DNA of 64,000 bases from a virus: positions 41,491 through 105,490 of IMG/VR virus record IMGVR_UViG_3300021425_003021; one strand, written 5' to 3'. Below are positions 17,832 to 27,181 of the stretch, one piece after another. The stretch's first letter is position 1, and each line of letters begins with the position of its first letter. Under the pieces are notes generated by a model. That model saw nothing but the letters and a program-made list of their open reading frames with translations, did not search any database and was not told the origin of the DNA. The position numbers were made by a program, and so were the translations under genes.

Positions 17832-18864
17832 ACTGCTAGATAGGTTTGAGTTATTATATAAAAATGATGATCAATTAGCTGATTTACGCAGAGCATATAT
17901 AGATCAAGATTTGACAAGCATATTTAAATTGTCAAATAGTAGCGAAGATCTACGTAAAGCAATTATGGAAGAAAATTGGCACAGTATTTTCCGTATTATT
18001 GACAATAAAAGAATTATTGGAGAAATTGACGATTTACGAAAAGCAATACTTGAAGAAAACTTGCATAGTCTTTTTAGACTTTTACCAGGTACTGACGATT
18101 TAAGAAAAGCTGTGCTTGATAAAAACATCCACAGTATTTTTAGATTAGTTGATAACAAAGATCTCAAAGGTTTAGTTTTAAACGACAATTATTACGACTT
18201 ATGGAGAATATTAGACAAGTATACTCAAAGCCATTTTGTATATGCATTTAAAACACTGTTAGAAAACGAAATCGAATTTGACGAAGATTGTTTTAGTAGA
18301 GGGCAATTAGAAAGTAAACTTTGGTTAATAGAAGAACTTAAAAAAACAAGTATGAGTTTAGGAACAGTGTTTTTGTGTGCAGGGTGGTACGGAACACTTG
18401 CTACAATGATGTTTGAAAACAATTTAGATGTTATTAAAATTAGAAGTTTTGATGTTGATAAAACTTGTCCAACTATTGCAGAAATATTCAATAAAAAATG
18501 GGTAGTAGATGATTGGAAATTTAAAGCAAGTGTACAAGATATACATGATATAAATTTCAATGAAGAACACGTTTATCGTGTATATAAATCTAATGGCGAA
18601 GAAGAACTATTATGGGATTCGCCGGACACTATTATTAATACCAGTTCGGAGCACATACATAATTTTACAGAATGGTATAATAAAATACCCGATGGTAAAT
18701 TAGTTGTTATACAAGGCAACAATTATTTTGAAATTGAAGAACACGTAAATTGCAGTAAAGATTTAAAAGAGTTTAGCGATAAATCTCCAATGACAACAGT
18801 ATTATATGAAGGCGAATTAGAATTGCCAAAGTACAAAAGGTTTATGAAAATTGGATTTAAGTAA
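17818..18864 (+). CDS. Repeat-containing protein with methyltransferase-like C-terminus
   Basis: 348 residues. Residues ~20-135 contain five copies of a ~20-residue helical repeat read as DLRKAILEENLHSLFRL with spacers of 5-15 residues; the last copy (KDLKGLVLNDNYYDLWRI) is degenerate. From ~170 the sequence changes to a Rossmann-like region (GTVFLCAGWYGTLATMM, then IKIRSFDVDKTCPTIAEIF) that fits a class I SAM-dependent methyltransferase core, with an acidic DVD after strand 2. It overlaps the upstream repeat glycosyltransferase gene by 14 bases. Methyltransferase activity is inferred from motif order only; the repeats probably bind a partner or substrate. Confidence 0.5.
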   Translation: MEIYKLLDRFELLYKNDDQLADLRRAYIDQDLTSIFKLSNSSEDLRKAIMEENWHSIFRIIDNKRIIGEIDDLRKAILEENLHSLFRLLPGTDDLRKAVLDKNIHSIFRLVDNKDLKGLVLNDNYYDLWRILDKYTQSHFVYAFKTLLENEIEFDEDCFSRGQLESKLWLIEELKKTSMSLGTVFLCAGWYGTLATMMFENNLDVIKIRSFDVDKTCPTIAEIFNKKWVVDDWKFKASVQDIHDINFNEEHVYRVYKSNGEEELLWDSPDTIINTSSEHIHNFTEWYNKIPDGKLVVIQGNNYFEIEEHVNCSKDLKEFSDKSPMTTVLYEGELELPKYKRFMKIGFK

Positions 18865-19075
18865 TTTAACTTTGAGAGAAATGCAAAAAGAAAGTGCTAG
18901 AGCGTTGAGTACTATGCAAGCAACCAACAACAACATTTGGCAATTTAATAAAAAAGCTCATCACAATAGTCAAAAATGGTATCTTGCCGTAATCGAATGG
19001 TACATAGAACAATATGGTGATTTACCTAGTAAAGCAGGTCCTGGCAAGGATGTTGAATTAGTTTATGATAGATAA
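18851..19075 (+). CDS. Small hypothetical protein
   Basis: 74 residues starting at TTG 18851 inside the end of the previous gene, with AAAAGG 10 bases upstream; an internal ATG at 18881 would give 64 residues. Helical and basic in the middle (NIWQFNKKAHHNSQKWYLAV), with a short C-terminal turn (SKAGPGKDVELVYDR). No known family is recognised. It overlaps the next glycosyltransferase-like gene by 11 bases, so it is translated within the same operon. Confidence 0.5.
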   Translation: MDLSNLTLREMQKESARALSTMQATNNNIWQFNKKAHHNSQKWYLAVIEWYIEQYGDLPSKAGPGKDVELVYDR

Positions 19076-20144
19076 AAATATAGTATTGTTGTTTGATGAT
19101 GTGCAAACGAAATACGGCAAATTAAATTTTGGTAATGAACATATAGACGAGCTGTATACTCAAATTGTATACAGCAAAAGGGATGACCCGGATCCTAAAA
19201 TTATTCCTATTTTTTACACACACCGGGAAGAAGAAAAATATGTAAACGAATGGATTGCAGATGTAATAAATTTTTTTAACAGGCATAAAGATTTTATAGA
19301 GCTAACTAACAACAAAATTGTTGTATGCGATTTGTTAGAATCTAATAGAACACTTGCAAAGTCTGTTGAAATTGTATCAAACTACGTCCAGAAAATAATT
19401 TATGTAGTAACACCTAACTACAAAGTTATATCAACTAATAAAGTAAAATTCTTACACAATCCTACATTTTACAAATTTTTATGGCCGATAAAAAATACCC
19501 TAAAGTACAAACCAAAAAAATTATATATAAATTTAAATAGGGCATATAGATATCATAGAGCTTTGCTCATAGATAATTTGTATGAACACAATTTATTAAA
19601 ATGTGGATATACAACATTTGGAGATGCTTATAATGATATAAATCAATATATAGAAGAAAATCCTAATAGCAATCTTGACAAAATTAAATTTGACATCTTA
19701 GACGAACCTGATTTAAAAAATGTAAATCCTGTTTACAAATATCCAGCCGAGTGTAAAAAAAGTTTTTTATTTCTCAACACAGAAACGTGGGTTGATAATG
19801 ACAGATTATTTTTAACTGAAAAATCTTTTAAGCCGGCAGGGATAGGTATGCCTTTTATAAATTTAGGAAACCCTGGTACATTAGCAAAAATGCGAGAGCT
19901 AGGTTTCTACACATTTAGCCCTTGGATAGACGAATCTTACGATTTAGATTTGCCATTACAACAAAGAATCGATATTGTAATTGAAAATTTAAAACGTCTA
20001 AGTCAACATACTGATAAAGAATTAATAAAAATTAGAAACCAAATGAATTATAGAATACAACATAACCACAGATTATATAATATTTTTTATAACAAAAATT
20101 TTACAAACGAAAACTTTCAACTTATTGTAAATGGAGCAGTATAA
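19065..20144 (+). CDS. Putative glycosyltransferase (EK-motif type)
   Basis: 359 residues. The C-terminal half has LFLTEKSFKPAGIGMPFINL followed by LAKMRELGFYTFSPWIDESY. The protein at 47459-48520 has the same layout (YITEKVWKSMLYERPIIIWG, then LKEMGFKLYNKYFDLNFD), so they form a family. An E-K with a following proline-rich strand and a 'GF' helix resembles the donor-binding half of GT-B fucosyltransferase-like enzymes, though this is a weak similarity. It lies between a small ORF and the nucleotide-sugar dehydrogenase gene, with a one-base overlap to the latter, which supports a role in surface sugar synthesis. Confidence 0.45.
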   Translation: MIDKNIVLLFDDVQTKYGKLNFGNEHIDELYTQIVYSKRDDPDPKIIPIFYTHREEEKYVNEWIADVINFFNRHKDFIELTNNKIVVCDLLESNRTLAKSVEIVSNYVQKIIYVVTPNYKVISTNKVKFLHNPTFYKFLWPIKNTLKYKPKKLYINLNRAYRYHRALLIDNLYEHNLLKCGYTTFGDAYNDINQYIEENPNSNLDKIKFDILDEPDLKNVNPVYKYPAECKKSFLFLNTETWVDNDRLFLTEKSFKPAGIGMPFINLGNPGTLAKMRELGFYTFSPWIDESYDLDLPLQQRIDIVIENLKRLSQHTDKELIKIRNQMNYRIQHNHRLYNIFYNKNFTNENFQLIVNGAV

Positions 20145-21235
20145 TGTCTATCGCCTGGATCGGATTAGGAAAACTTGGATTGCCTTGTGCTGAAATTATT
20201 GCAAGCAAAGGAATCGATGTTAATGGATATGATATCAAAAAAAGTAAAACCGAGCGTGTTTTAGGATTTCCTAATCTAGCCGGTGCAGTTTCAACTGCAA
20301 GTATGGTCTTTGTAGCAGTACCTACACCGCATCACTCTGATTATGACGGAAGTATGCCTATCAGTCATTTGCCTCCTAAAGACTTTGATTATGACATATT
20401 GTACGATGTTGTTTTACAATGCGATAGAAATATGACAAAAGGAAAAATACTTGTAATTATTTCTACTGTGTTACCTGGAACTATTAGAAAGCTTAAACAA
20501 AAAGTAAAAAATGCAATTATTGTTTACAATCCTTATCTTATAGCCATGGGTACAGTTGCGCACGATATGGTAAATCCAGAAATGGTTATGATTGGAACAG
20601 AAAATGGAAAAACAACGGCTGAAGCACAAGCGTTGATTGATTTTTATAAAAAAATAATGGAAAACAATCCACGTTACATAGTAGGAACTTGGGAAGAGTG
20701 TGAATGCATTAAAGTTTTTTATAATACATTTATAAGCACAAAACTTGCACTTGTAAATATGATACAAGATGTTGCTGTTAAAAATGGTAATGTAAATGTT
20801 GATGTAGTTACAAAGGCTTTAGCAGATTCTACTCAAAGAATAACAGGTAGTGCCTATATGAAGGCAGGAATGGGCGACGGCGGTCCTTGTCATCCAAGAG
20901 ACAACATTGCTTTGCGTAAGTTATCTCAAGACCTGAATTTAGGGTATGATATATTTGGATGCATTGTTGAAGCTAGAGAAAAACAAGCTGAAAACATGGC
21001 CATAGAAATTTTAAAATATGGAAACAAAGTAAAATTTAGCAGTAACAGCTACAAACCTGATACAGATTTAATCGACGGAAGTTATAGTTTATTAGTGCAA
21101 TATTATGTTAAAAAGCACGGTGGTTGGTTAGTTGATGAAAAACCAACAGTTTATGTTTTAGTGCATCCAGAAGACAAACCAATGGAAAATGTTTACAATT
21201 TTGATCCTTGGCATAATTATGGAAACAACAAATGA
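20144..21235 (+). CDS. UDP-glucose/GDP-mannose dehydrogenase family protein
   Basis: 363 residues. GLGKLGLPCAEI near residue 7 is the NAD-binding GxGxxG fingerprint, VFVAVPTPHH follows as the usual strand with PTP, and STVLPGT matches the family's substrate-binding loop. MGDGGPCHPRDN near residue 246 corresponds to the catalytic-cysteine loop (GFGGSCFPKD in the family), with the Cys retained. The family oxidises a UDP- or GDP-sugar to the uronic acid in two NAD-dependent steps. At 363 residues it is shorter than the usual 430-450, and the C-terminal nucleotide-binding domain looks reduced. It most likely supplies an acidic sugar to the adjacent transferases. Confidence 0.75.
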   Translation: MSIAWIGLGKLGLPCAEIIASKGIDVNGYDIKKSKTERVLGFPNLAGAVSTASMVFVAVPTPHHSDYDGSMPISHLPPKDFDYDILYDVVLQCDRNMTKGKILVIISTVLPGTIRKLKQKVKNAIIVYNPYLIAMGTVAHDMVNPEMVMIGTENGKTTAEAQALIDFYKKIMENNPRYIVGTWEECECIKVFYNTFISTKLALVNMIQDVAVKNGNVNVDVVTKALADSTQRITGSAYMKAGMGDGGPCHPRDNIALRKLSQDLNLGYDIFGCIVEAREKQAENMAIEILKYGNKVKFSSNSYKPDTDLIDGSYSLLVQYYVKKHGGWLVDEKPTVYVLVHPEDKPMENVYNFDPWHNYGNNK

Positions 21236-21666
21236 AAAGTGCATTTATTATTATAGATCCTTGGTTATATTGCGAAAACGAGGATATAAAACATTTTCCT
21301 CAAATACAAAATCAGTGTAATACGTTTGGTCATTACTTGCATTCTATGTTATCCGATATTGAAAAATATGCAGATATTTTTGTAGATGCATCTGATAGAA
21401 AAGTAATGAATTGGTTTAGTCGTTATCCGACCTGTTGTGTTACAGAATTAAATTACAAAAATATATATATTGGTGGATTTCATTTTGGTAGATGTATACA
21501 CAACAAAGCAAAAAAAGTTCTTGACAAAAACGTAGGAATAGTTAATAATTTAAGTATAGTATTTCCTGCAGATAAATTTACCGGTTTTACAAATGAACTT
21601 GCATTGTTCAAAAACTATTATTTTACTCCAGCAGGCGGTTTTGAGAAAATAAAAATTGGGTGTTGA
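21232..21666 (+). CDS. Hypothetical protein
   Basis: 144 residues, overlapping the dehydrogenase gene by 4 bases. AFIIIDPWLYCENEDIKHF at the N-terminus looks like the first strand and acid of an alpha/beta hydrolase such as isochorismatase-like cysteine hydrolases, but the rest does not show the family's Lys and catalytic Cys clearly. Cysteines cluster at RYPTCCVTEL and GRCIHNK. No signal peptide. It overlaps the following SGNH-like gene by 11 bases, so it is likely part of the same operon. Function unknown. Confidence 0.45.
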   Translation: MKSAFIIIDPWLYCENEDIKHFPQIQNQCNTFGHYLHSMLSDIEKYADIFVDASDRKVMNWFSRYPTCCVTELNYKNIYIGGFHFGRCIHNKAKKVLDKNVGIVNNLSIVFPADKFTGFTNELALFKNYYFTPAGGFEKIKIGC

Positions 21667-22372
21667 AATATTTTGTATAGGTTGTAGTTTTACAGCTGGT
21701 AGGTATCCTACACAGTTTGATAAGTCTTGGCCAGAATTATTAGCAGAAAAAGTGGAGCATCAGGTCTGGAATCTTGGAATATTTAGTAATAGTATTCACA
21801 ATCAATTAGTGCAATTAAAGCATTATTTGCAAAAAGATCCAAACTTTGTTATTTTGCAATGGACCACGTATCCAAGAATAACTTATGTGAAACATATGCC
21901 AACCTATATGAATAATTTAGATGATTATATTATACAAAAAAGTGACAATTATTTTGAACTAGAAAACACTCCTACATATGGAGAATTTTCTAATCTAGGT
22001 ATTTTAAATCTAAATCCAGGTAAATTAGATTCAATGTCTCCTAAGGACATTTATAGAAGAACATACGAAACACTGTGTACTCAATCGGTAAGTGAATTTC
22101 ACACTTATGGCTTAGATAATTTTTTTAATGGTATATTAAAACAATATGGTAAAAAAATGTTAGTAGACAAAGGTATTCCGCATTTGATTTTTGATTTTAA
22201 AAAACACGATGACGATCCTACAGATACTGGAGTTGATTATTGTATAGAAACAGATATGGAAAATTTTTTAGAATACACAGTAGATGACGGTTACCATTTG
22301 TCCACCAAAGGAAATGAACAAATAGTAAATAAAATGATAATGCCATACATAGAAAGGTTTTTGAATGTATAA
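21656..22372 (+). CDS. SGNH/GDSL-like hydrolase
   Basis: 238 residues from a TTG start within the end of the previous gene. FCIGCSFTAGRYP at ~5-17 corresponds to block I of SGNH hydrolases, with Ser in SFTAG as the nucleophile. WNLGIFSNSIHNQ is like the Gly block, and VILQWTTYPR the block near the third strand. A late DGYHLSTKGNEQ provides the D-x-x-H dyad (DGYH), giving a complete S, D, H set. The family removes acyl groups from sugars or lipids. Two further members are at 44536 and 45272. Placement next to glycan genes fits O-acetyl or acyl editing of a polysaccharide. Confidence 0.7.
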   Translation: MGVEIFCIGCSFTAGRYPTQFDKSWPELLAEKVEHQVWNLGIFSNSIHNQLVQLKHYLQKDPNFVILQWTTYPRITYVKHMPTYMNNLDDYIIQKSDNYFELENTPTYGEFSNLGILNLNPGKLDSMSPKDIYRRTYETLCTQSVSEFHTYGLDNFFNGILKQYGKKMLVDKGIPHLIFDFKKHDDDPTDTGVDYCIETDMENFLEYTVDDGYHLSTKGNEQIVNKMIMPYIERFLNV

Positions 22373-23450
22373 GTACGAAGATATTAGAGAAGTTCATTTA
22401 GAGGTAACACAACGTTGTCAGGCAGCGTGTCCTATGTGTGATAGAAATATGAACGGCGGAGATGATAATCCTCATTTAACAGATGCAGAAATTACATTAC
22501 AAAAAGCCAAAAAAATATTCAAACCTGATTTTATCAAGCAATTAAAAACTATGTATATGTGTGGCAATCTTGGCGATCCAGTTGTAGCAAGAGATACACT
22601 GGAAATATTTAAGTATTTCCGTGAACACAATCCTACTATGTGGTTAAGTATGAATACAAATGCTGGTGCAAGAGATATGCCTTGGTGGACAGAACTAGCA
22701 CAAGTTTTTGGACGTAATGGTGCCGTTATTTTTAGTGTCGATGGATTAGAAGATACTAATCACTTGTATAGACAAAATGTTCAATGGGACAAAGTTGAAA
22801 CAAATATGAAAGCCTTTATTGCAGCAGGCGGAAGAGCTCGTTGGGATTATATTATATTTGAACACAATGAACATCAGGTTGAAGAAGCAGAAGCACTTGC
22901 AAATGAATGGGGTTGCGAAAAATTTATCAAGAAAAAGACTGGTCGATTTTACAGTACCAAAAAAATGACAGGTAAAGATAAACACCAAGCTATAAACCGT
23001 AAAGGTGAAAAAAAGCAATTGCTTGCAAAACCAAAAGAAACTAAATTTGCAAACAAAGAACTTGATAAACAAAAAACTATTTCAAAACAATACGGTAGTA
23101 TGATGGAATACTACAATAAATGTAAAATCAAGTGTAAAGTAAAAGATGTAGGTAATATCTTTATTACAGCAGAAGGATTGCTGATGCCTTGTTGTTGGAC
23201 TGCTGGACGTATGTACAAGTGGTGGCATTTAGATCCAAAAGTAGAACAAATATGGGATCATATTGATGCTGCTGGCGGTAAGGGCGGTATTAATGTTATT
23301 ATTAATGATCTTAAAAAAGTTATGGAAGGTCCATTACTTTCAGGCATTGAAGACAGTTGGAATGCAAGCACTGTGAAAGAAGGTAAACTTGGAGTTTGTT
23401 CTGAAAAATGTGGTGCTAACTTTGATCCATTTGCAGCTCAATTTTCGTAA
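22365..23450 (+). CDS. Radical SAM protein (family 2)
   Basis: 361 residues. Cluster ligands are C18, C22 and C25 (RCQAACPMCDR) right at the N-terminus. MYMCGNLGDPVVARD is the SAM-contact strand region with GDP in place of GGE. The C-terminus has GLLMPCCWTAGR, a Cys-Cys pair, and a later CSEKCGANFDP, suggesting a twitch-type auxiliary [4Fe-4S] site. A Lys-rich linker (residues ~185-240) is unusual. The gene at 24687-25781 has the same design (CNAACPGC; WPCCFLWD; CIRTCAKN), so the two form a distinct subfamily. It overlaps the convergent gene at 23438 by 13 bases. Confidence 0.85.
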   Translation: MYKYEDIREVHLEVTQRCQAACPMCDRNMNGGDDNPHLTDAEITLQKAKKIFKPDFIKQLKTMYMCGNLGDPVVARDTLEIFKYFREHNPTMWLSMNTNAGARDMPWWTELAQVFGRNGAVIFSVDGLEDTNHLYRQNVQWDKVETNMKAFIAAGGRARWDYIIFEHNEHQVEEAEALANEWGCEKFIKKKTGRFYSTKKMTGKDKHQAINRKGEKKQLLAKPKETKFANKELDKQKTISKQYGSMMEYYNKCKIKCKVKDVGNIFITAEGLLMPCCWTAGRMYKWWHLDPKVEQIWDHIDAAGGKGGINVIINDLKKVMEGPLLSGIEDSWNASTVKEGKLGVCSEKCGANFDPFAAQFS

Positions 23451-24655
23451 AGTGATCTAAGTTCTGGAAATGTTTCTATAAAATTTGTGCCTCTAAGAGA
23501 ATCAAATTGTTGTATAGATTTTTTAAATCTTTCTTTTGAATCTAGCACTTTCTGTGTATCCCATTCTACATTTAAAAAGTCTCTTAATTCGTCGGTATTC
23601 CAAGCTATATTTTGGGTACCGTCGCTGGCACCTAACAATATTTCTATATAATTAAGTTGTTCATTGGCTGCTTCTAGTATAGAGATATCTGCTTGTGCCA
23701 TAGGTGCACTAAATGCTAATGGATTTTGCCAAGGAGACAAAGACATATCGCCCTTGTGATTTAAATGCTTTGTATAATAATGGAACATTTCACACAAATT
23801 TAAACAATTAAAAATATTGTAACTTGTATGAATGTTTACTAATATATTTGCATCGGTAATACGATTATAATTTTCCTCCCATTTTTTAGTGACAAGTCCA
23901 TAACGAACATACTCGCCTTTCTTGTTGTGTAAATCATGGCTAAGGCTTATTTCACAATTATCTCCCCAGTACTTTAGATAATCTTCAACTACATCAATAC
24001 CTTTATATTTTTTGATACTGCCGTTTGTGTGTGACCAAATTTTAATTTGTTTTTGTAATTTATGTTTTAATAATATATCAAGTATTTCGTGTACTTCTTC
24101 TTGCATAAATGGTTCGCCGCCATTGAAATGCAGCAATCTAATACTGTCTTTGTATTTCAAAATGTAATCTATTATGTCAGATTTGTTATGCCAATTTTTT
24201 TTGTCAAAATCTCTGTCCCACAATGTATCATACGCAGTGCTATATTTTTCAGCTATTGTACTACTTAATGACGGCTCGCACCCCATACAAGCAAAATTAC
24301 ATTTATTACTAAAAAGTAGATCCAAAAATACAGGAGTTTGTTTGTATAATGTTCCGTCGGGTAACGTATTATCTAAGAAACTTTTATCATCAACAAGTCT
24401 GTTACTAAATTTTCTTACACCAGCAATATTTCCTGTATCTCTTTCAAAATCTGCACAACTAGCACATTCTTTAGGAAATTCATTTGCTAAAAAAGATCGC
24501 CTAATTCTTTTAGCAGTTTCGCTGTTCATTATATTTTCAAAGGTATCTGTGTTGCTGTGACCTATTGGATCATACATTGCACAACAACTGGTTACTTTAT
24601 GATTTGATCCTGTATAAAAAGACACAAATGGCGCGGCACATAGTTTATCACTCAT
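23438..24655 (-). CDS. Radical SAM protein (family 1, reverse strand)
   Basis: 405 residues from the ATG at 24653-24655. A longer frame to 24784 exists, but it runs into the divergent gene and lacks homology, so I rejected it. The N-terminus has LCAAPFVSFYTGSNHKVTSC with C24, C25, then C64 and C67 (KECASCADFE), typical of the N-terminal twitch-like region of family 1. The radical SAM ligands are C119, C123 and C126 (KCNFACMGCEPS) and LHFNGGEPF is the GGE strand. It is the only radical SAM gene on the reverse strand and diverges from the next one over 31 bases. Confidence 0.85.
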   Translation of the reverse strand: MSDKLCAAPFVSFYTGSNHKVTSCCAMYDPIGHSNTDTFENIMNSETAKRIRRSFLANEFPKECASCADFERDTGNIAGVRKFSNRLVDDKSFLDNTLPDGTLYKQTPVFLDLLFSNKCNFACMGCEPSLSSTIAEKYSTAYDTLWDRDFDKKNWHNKSDIIDYILKYKDSIRLLHFNGGEPFMQEEVHEILDILLKHKLQKQIKIWSHTNGSIKKYKGIDVVEDYLKYWGDNCEISLSHDLHNKKGEYVRYGLVTKKWEENYNRITDANILVNIHTSYNIFNCLNLCEMFHYYTKHLNHKGDMSLSPWQNPLAFSAPMAQADISILEAANEQLNYIEILLGASDGTQNIAWNTDELRDFLNVEWDTQKVLDSKERFKKSIQQFDSLRGTNFIETFPELRSLYEN

Positions 24656-24686
24656 AAATATATTTATAAAATAAAGTGCGTATTTA
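24654..24686. promoter_or_regulatory. Divergent late-like boxes between two radical SAM genes
   Basis: ATAAATAT (24654-24661) faces the gene starting at 24687. On the reverse strand TAAATAC (24686-24680) faces the gene starting at 24655. Each box lies over or beside the start of the opposite gene. No sigma70 -35 box is visible in the gap. Confidence 0.4.
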
Positions 24687-25781
24687 ATGAACTTACGAAA
24701 AGTAGAACTAGAAATAACCAGTGATTGCAATGCTGCTTGCCCGGGATGTGCAAGAACACTGAACAAAGAATTATTACAAATCAAAAGTTTTACGTTGCAA
24801 GATTTGCAACGTATTTTTCCTCCTGCAGATTATAGCGGTATGGAATTTAAATTTTGTGGTGTGTTAGGAGATCCTGCTCTAAATGAAGAATGTGTTGATA
24901 TGGTAGATTATCTCAGCAGTCAGGGAGCATATTGTGAATTAAGTACCAACGGCGGAATACAAAAAGCCGATTGGTGGGAGCGCCTTGGCAAAATAGCATA
25001 TGAAAGACCAGGCTTGGTGTTTATACATTTTTGTGTAGACGGACACGAAGAAACTAATCATATATATAGAGTTAACACCAAGTTTAACATTGTTGCACGT
25101 AATATGCAAGCATTTTCAAACTATGCTCCAACTGGTAGTGCAAGTTGGATTTACATTGTTTTTGATCATAACGAACATGAATTAGAGAAAGCAAAATTAC
25201 ACGCAGAAAGTTTAGGATTTACATTTGCAACACGCACAGGTATGCGTAACAGTTATCATGACTGGGTAGCCAAAATATCTAAAAAAGACAAAGAAATAAA
25301 GAAAGTTGTTGTTGAAGAAAAAACAATTACAACTACAGGTGCAAAAGAACACAGTAAGAAAAAAGACGTAAAAGAATTAGATAAGTTTATAGCACAATAT
25401 AAAGCAAAAAAATCTAACAAAAACTTTGAAACTAAAAAACAAGAAATTTTAAAAACAGTTGTTTGCAAATATATACACGAAGGTGAAATTTTTATAGCAA
25501 GTGACCTAACATTATGGCCTTGTTGTTTTCTTTGGGACAGTGCTTTTAAAAATAAAGAAGGTATAATAGATAAACTAAATCAATTTGAACCTAATTGGAA
25601 TAATTTACGCTATTATACTAAAGAAGAAATACTACAACATAAATGGTACAAAGAGCTGTTGGCTGCTAGTTGGGATCCAGAACACGAATTACACTTTAGT
25701 AGATGTATAAGAACTTGCGCAAAAAACAAAGCATACCACAACGAAATAAACTACGTAGATAATAATATAAGTACAGTATGA
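24687..25781 (+). CDS. Radical SAM protein (family 2)
   Basis: 364 residues. Ligands are C14, C18 and C21 (DCNAACPGCAR), FCGVLGDPALNEE is the SAM-binding strand, FVDGHEETNHIYR-type sequence follows (VDGHEETNHIYRVNT), and TLWPCCFLWD with CIRTCAKNKAY near the C-terminus would ligate a second cluster. It aligns along its length with 22365-23450, including the shared DHNEHELEKA/EHNEHQVEEA segment. The substrate is unknown. It has no clear ribosome site; the upstream gap contains an ATAAATAT box. It overlaps the next gene by 4 bases. Confidence 0.85.
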   Translation: MNLRKVELEITSDCNAACPGCARTLNKELLQIKSFTLQDLQRIFPPADYSGMEFKFCGVLGDPALNEECVDMVDYLSSQGAYCELSTNGGIQKADWWERLGKIAYERPGLVFIHFCVDGHEETNHIYRVNTKFNIVARNMQAFSNYAPTGSASWIYIVFDHNEHELEKAKLHAESLGFTFATRTGMRNSYHDWVAKISKKDKEIKKVVVEEKTITTTGAKEHSKKKDVKELDKFIAQYKAKKSNKNFETKKQEILKTVVCKYIHEGEIFIASDLTLWPCCFLWDSAFKNKEGIIDKLNQFEPNWNNLRYYTKEEILQHKWYKELLAASWDPEHELHFSRCIRTCAKNKAYHNEINYVDNNISTV

Positions 25782-27181
25782 GTAAAGTAAGTGATACATT
25801 TTGTATTCTTCCTTGGGTACATCTTAGTACAAGACCTGACGGTAGTATGAGAGTTTGTTGTACAGCAAATGCAAGTAGTGTTGGTCCAACTAACGATAAG
25901 GAACACGGAGGACAAGTCGGAATACTTAAAACCGACGATGGCAAACCTAACAATTTAAATGTAACAGATTTTCAAACTGCTTGGAATAGTGAGTATATGA
26001 AAAATGTTCGCAAACAAATGATGAATGGCGAAAAGCCTCCTAGTTGTTTGAAATGTTATAGAGAAGAAGCAGCAGGACATAATAGTAAGCGTATGTGGGA
26101 AACAGCATATTGGAGTGAACGTGTAAATGTTGATGATTTAATTGCTAATACCACAGAAGATGGTGAAGTACCACCACAACTTGCATATATTGACTTGCGT
26201 TTTGGCACAAAATGTCAACTTGCGTGTGTAATGTGCAGCCCGCACGATAGCTCAGGTTGGATTAAAGATTACAAAAAGATTTTTCCTGCTGTTAAAAATG
26301 AGTCTCTTAAAGAAACAATGCAATGGCAAGACAAAGGTAGTACAAATGGCAGCAGTTATAACTGGCATAAACAAAATCCAATCTTTTGGCAACAATTTTA
26401 TGAACAAATGCCAAATATGCAGCAAATTTATTTTGCAGGCGGCGAAAGTCTTATCATTGAAGAACATTATGAAATACTTGAAGAAGCAATACGTCAAGGT
26501 ATTGCAAAAGATCTTGAACTACGTTATAACTCAAATGGAGTTGAATGGAGAGAGGATTTATTTGATCTATGGAAAGAATTCAAACTGGTGCGTTTTCACT
26601 ATTCGGTAGATAGCATACACGAAATGAATGATTATATTCGTTATCCAAGTAAGTGGAAACGTACAGAAGAAGTTTTCCATATATTAGATAAAGAAACAAG
26701 TGTAAACGTTGAAGTAACTGTTGCTTGTGCAGTACAAGCATTAAACATTTATTATTTGCCAGATTTTATCAAATGGAAACTAACACAGAACTTTAACAAA
26801 ATCAATATGTGGCCATTTGGTGCAGGCGGTATAAACTACCACTTTGTATACCATCCACCTCACTTAAATGTAAAAGTGTTACCAACATGGTTCAAAGCAG
26901 AAGTGCGTAAAAAATATGAGGAGTTTTATCCTTGGTGGGAAGCTAACTGGGAAAAGGGTATTCCTGTTTGGTATAAACACGGTAAAAAAGCAGTAACCTA
27001 TGATCAATGGAGAGATGCTGGTTACGGTATAAAACGTTTAGAAGGTATGTTAAACTTTATGGAAAGTGAAGACTGGAGTATACGACTGCCCGAAATGAAA
27101 GAATTTTTAGATTTATGTGACAAACAAAGAGGAGTAAGTTTTGCTGATACTTTCAAAGAAATGGCAAAAATCTTCGAGTAG
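25778..27181 (+). CDS. Radical SAM protein (family 1)
   Basis: 467 residues. N-terminal CILPWVHLSTRPDGSMRVCC and CLKCYREEAAG form the family-1 pre-domain. The cluster ligands are C146, C150 and C153 (KCQLACVMCSP) and IYFAGGESLI is the GGE strand. It resembles 34905-36233 throughout (DLRFG, then C..ACxMC, then YMAGGEPMM), so these two are closest relatives. The AGGAG-type ribosome site near its 3' end serves the next gene, which starts inside this one. It is immediately paired with a PP-loop ATPase gene, an arrangement repeated once downstream. Confidence 0.85.
   Translation: MSKVSDTFCILPWVHLSTRPDGSMRVCCTANASSVGPTNDKEHGGQVGILKTDDGKPNNLNVTDFQTAWNSEYMKNVRKQMMNGEKPPSCLKCYREEAAGHNSKRMWETAYWSERVNVDDLIANTTEDGEVPPQLAYIDLRFGTKCQLACVMCSPHDSSGWIKDYKKIFPAVKNESLKETMQWQDKGSTNGSSYNWHKQNPIFWQQFYEQMPNMQQIYFAGGESLIIEEHYEILEEAIRQGIAKDLELRYNSNGVEWREDLFDLWKEFKLVRFHYSVDSIHEMNDYIRYPSKWKRTEEVFHILDKETSVNVEVTVACAVQALNIYYLPDFIKWKLTQNFNKINMWPFGAGGINYHFVYHPPHLNVKVLPTWFKAEVRKKYEEFYPWWEANWEKGIPVWYKHGKKAVTYDQWRDAGYGIKRLEGMLNFMESEDWSIRLPEMKEFLDLCDKQRGVSFADTFKEMAKIFE

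Noticed and set aside
24656-24784. Longer start (to 24784) for the reverse-strand radical SAM gene
   Set aside because: The extra 43 residues have no homology to other family-1 members and run through the divergent gene's start region; the ATG at 24653-24655 fits the N-terminal motif LCAAPF of the family.
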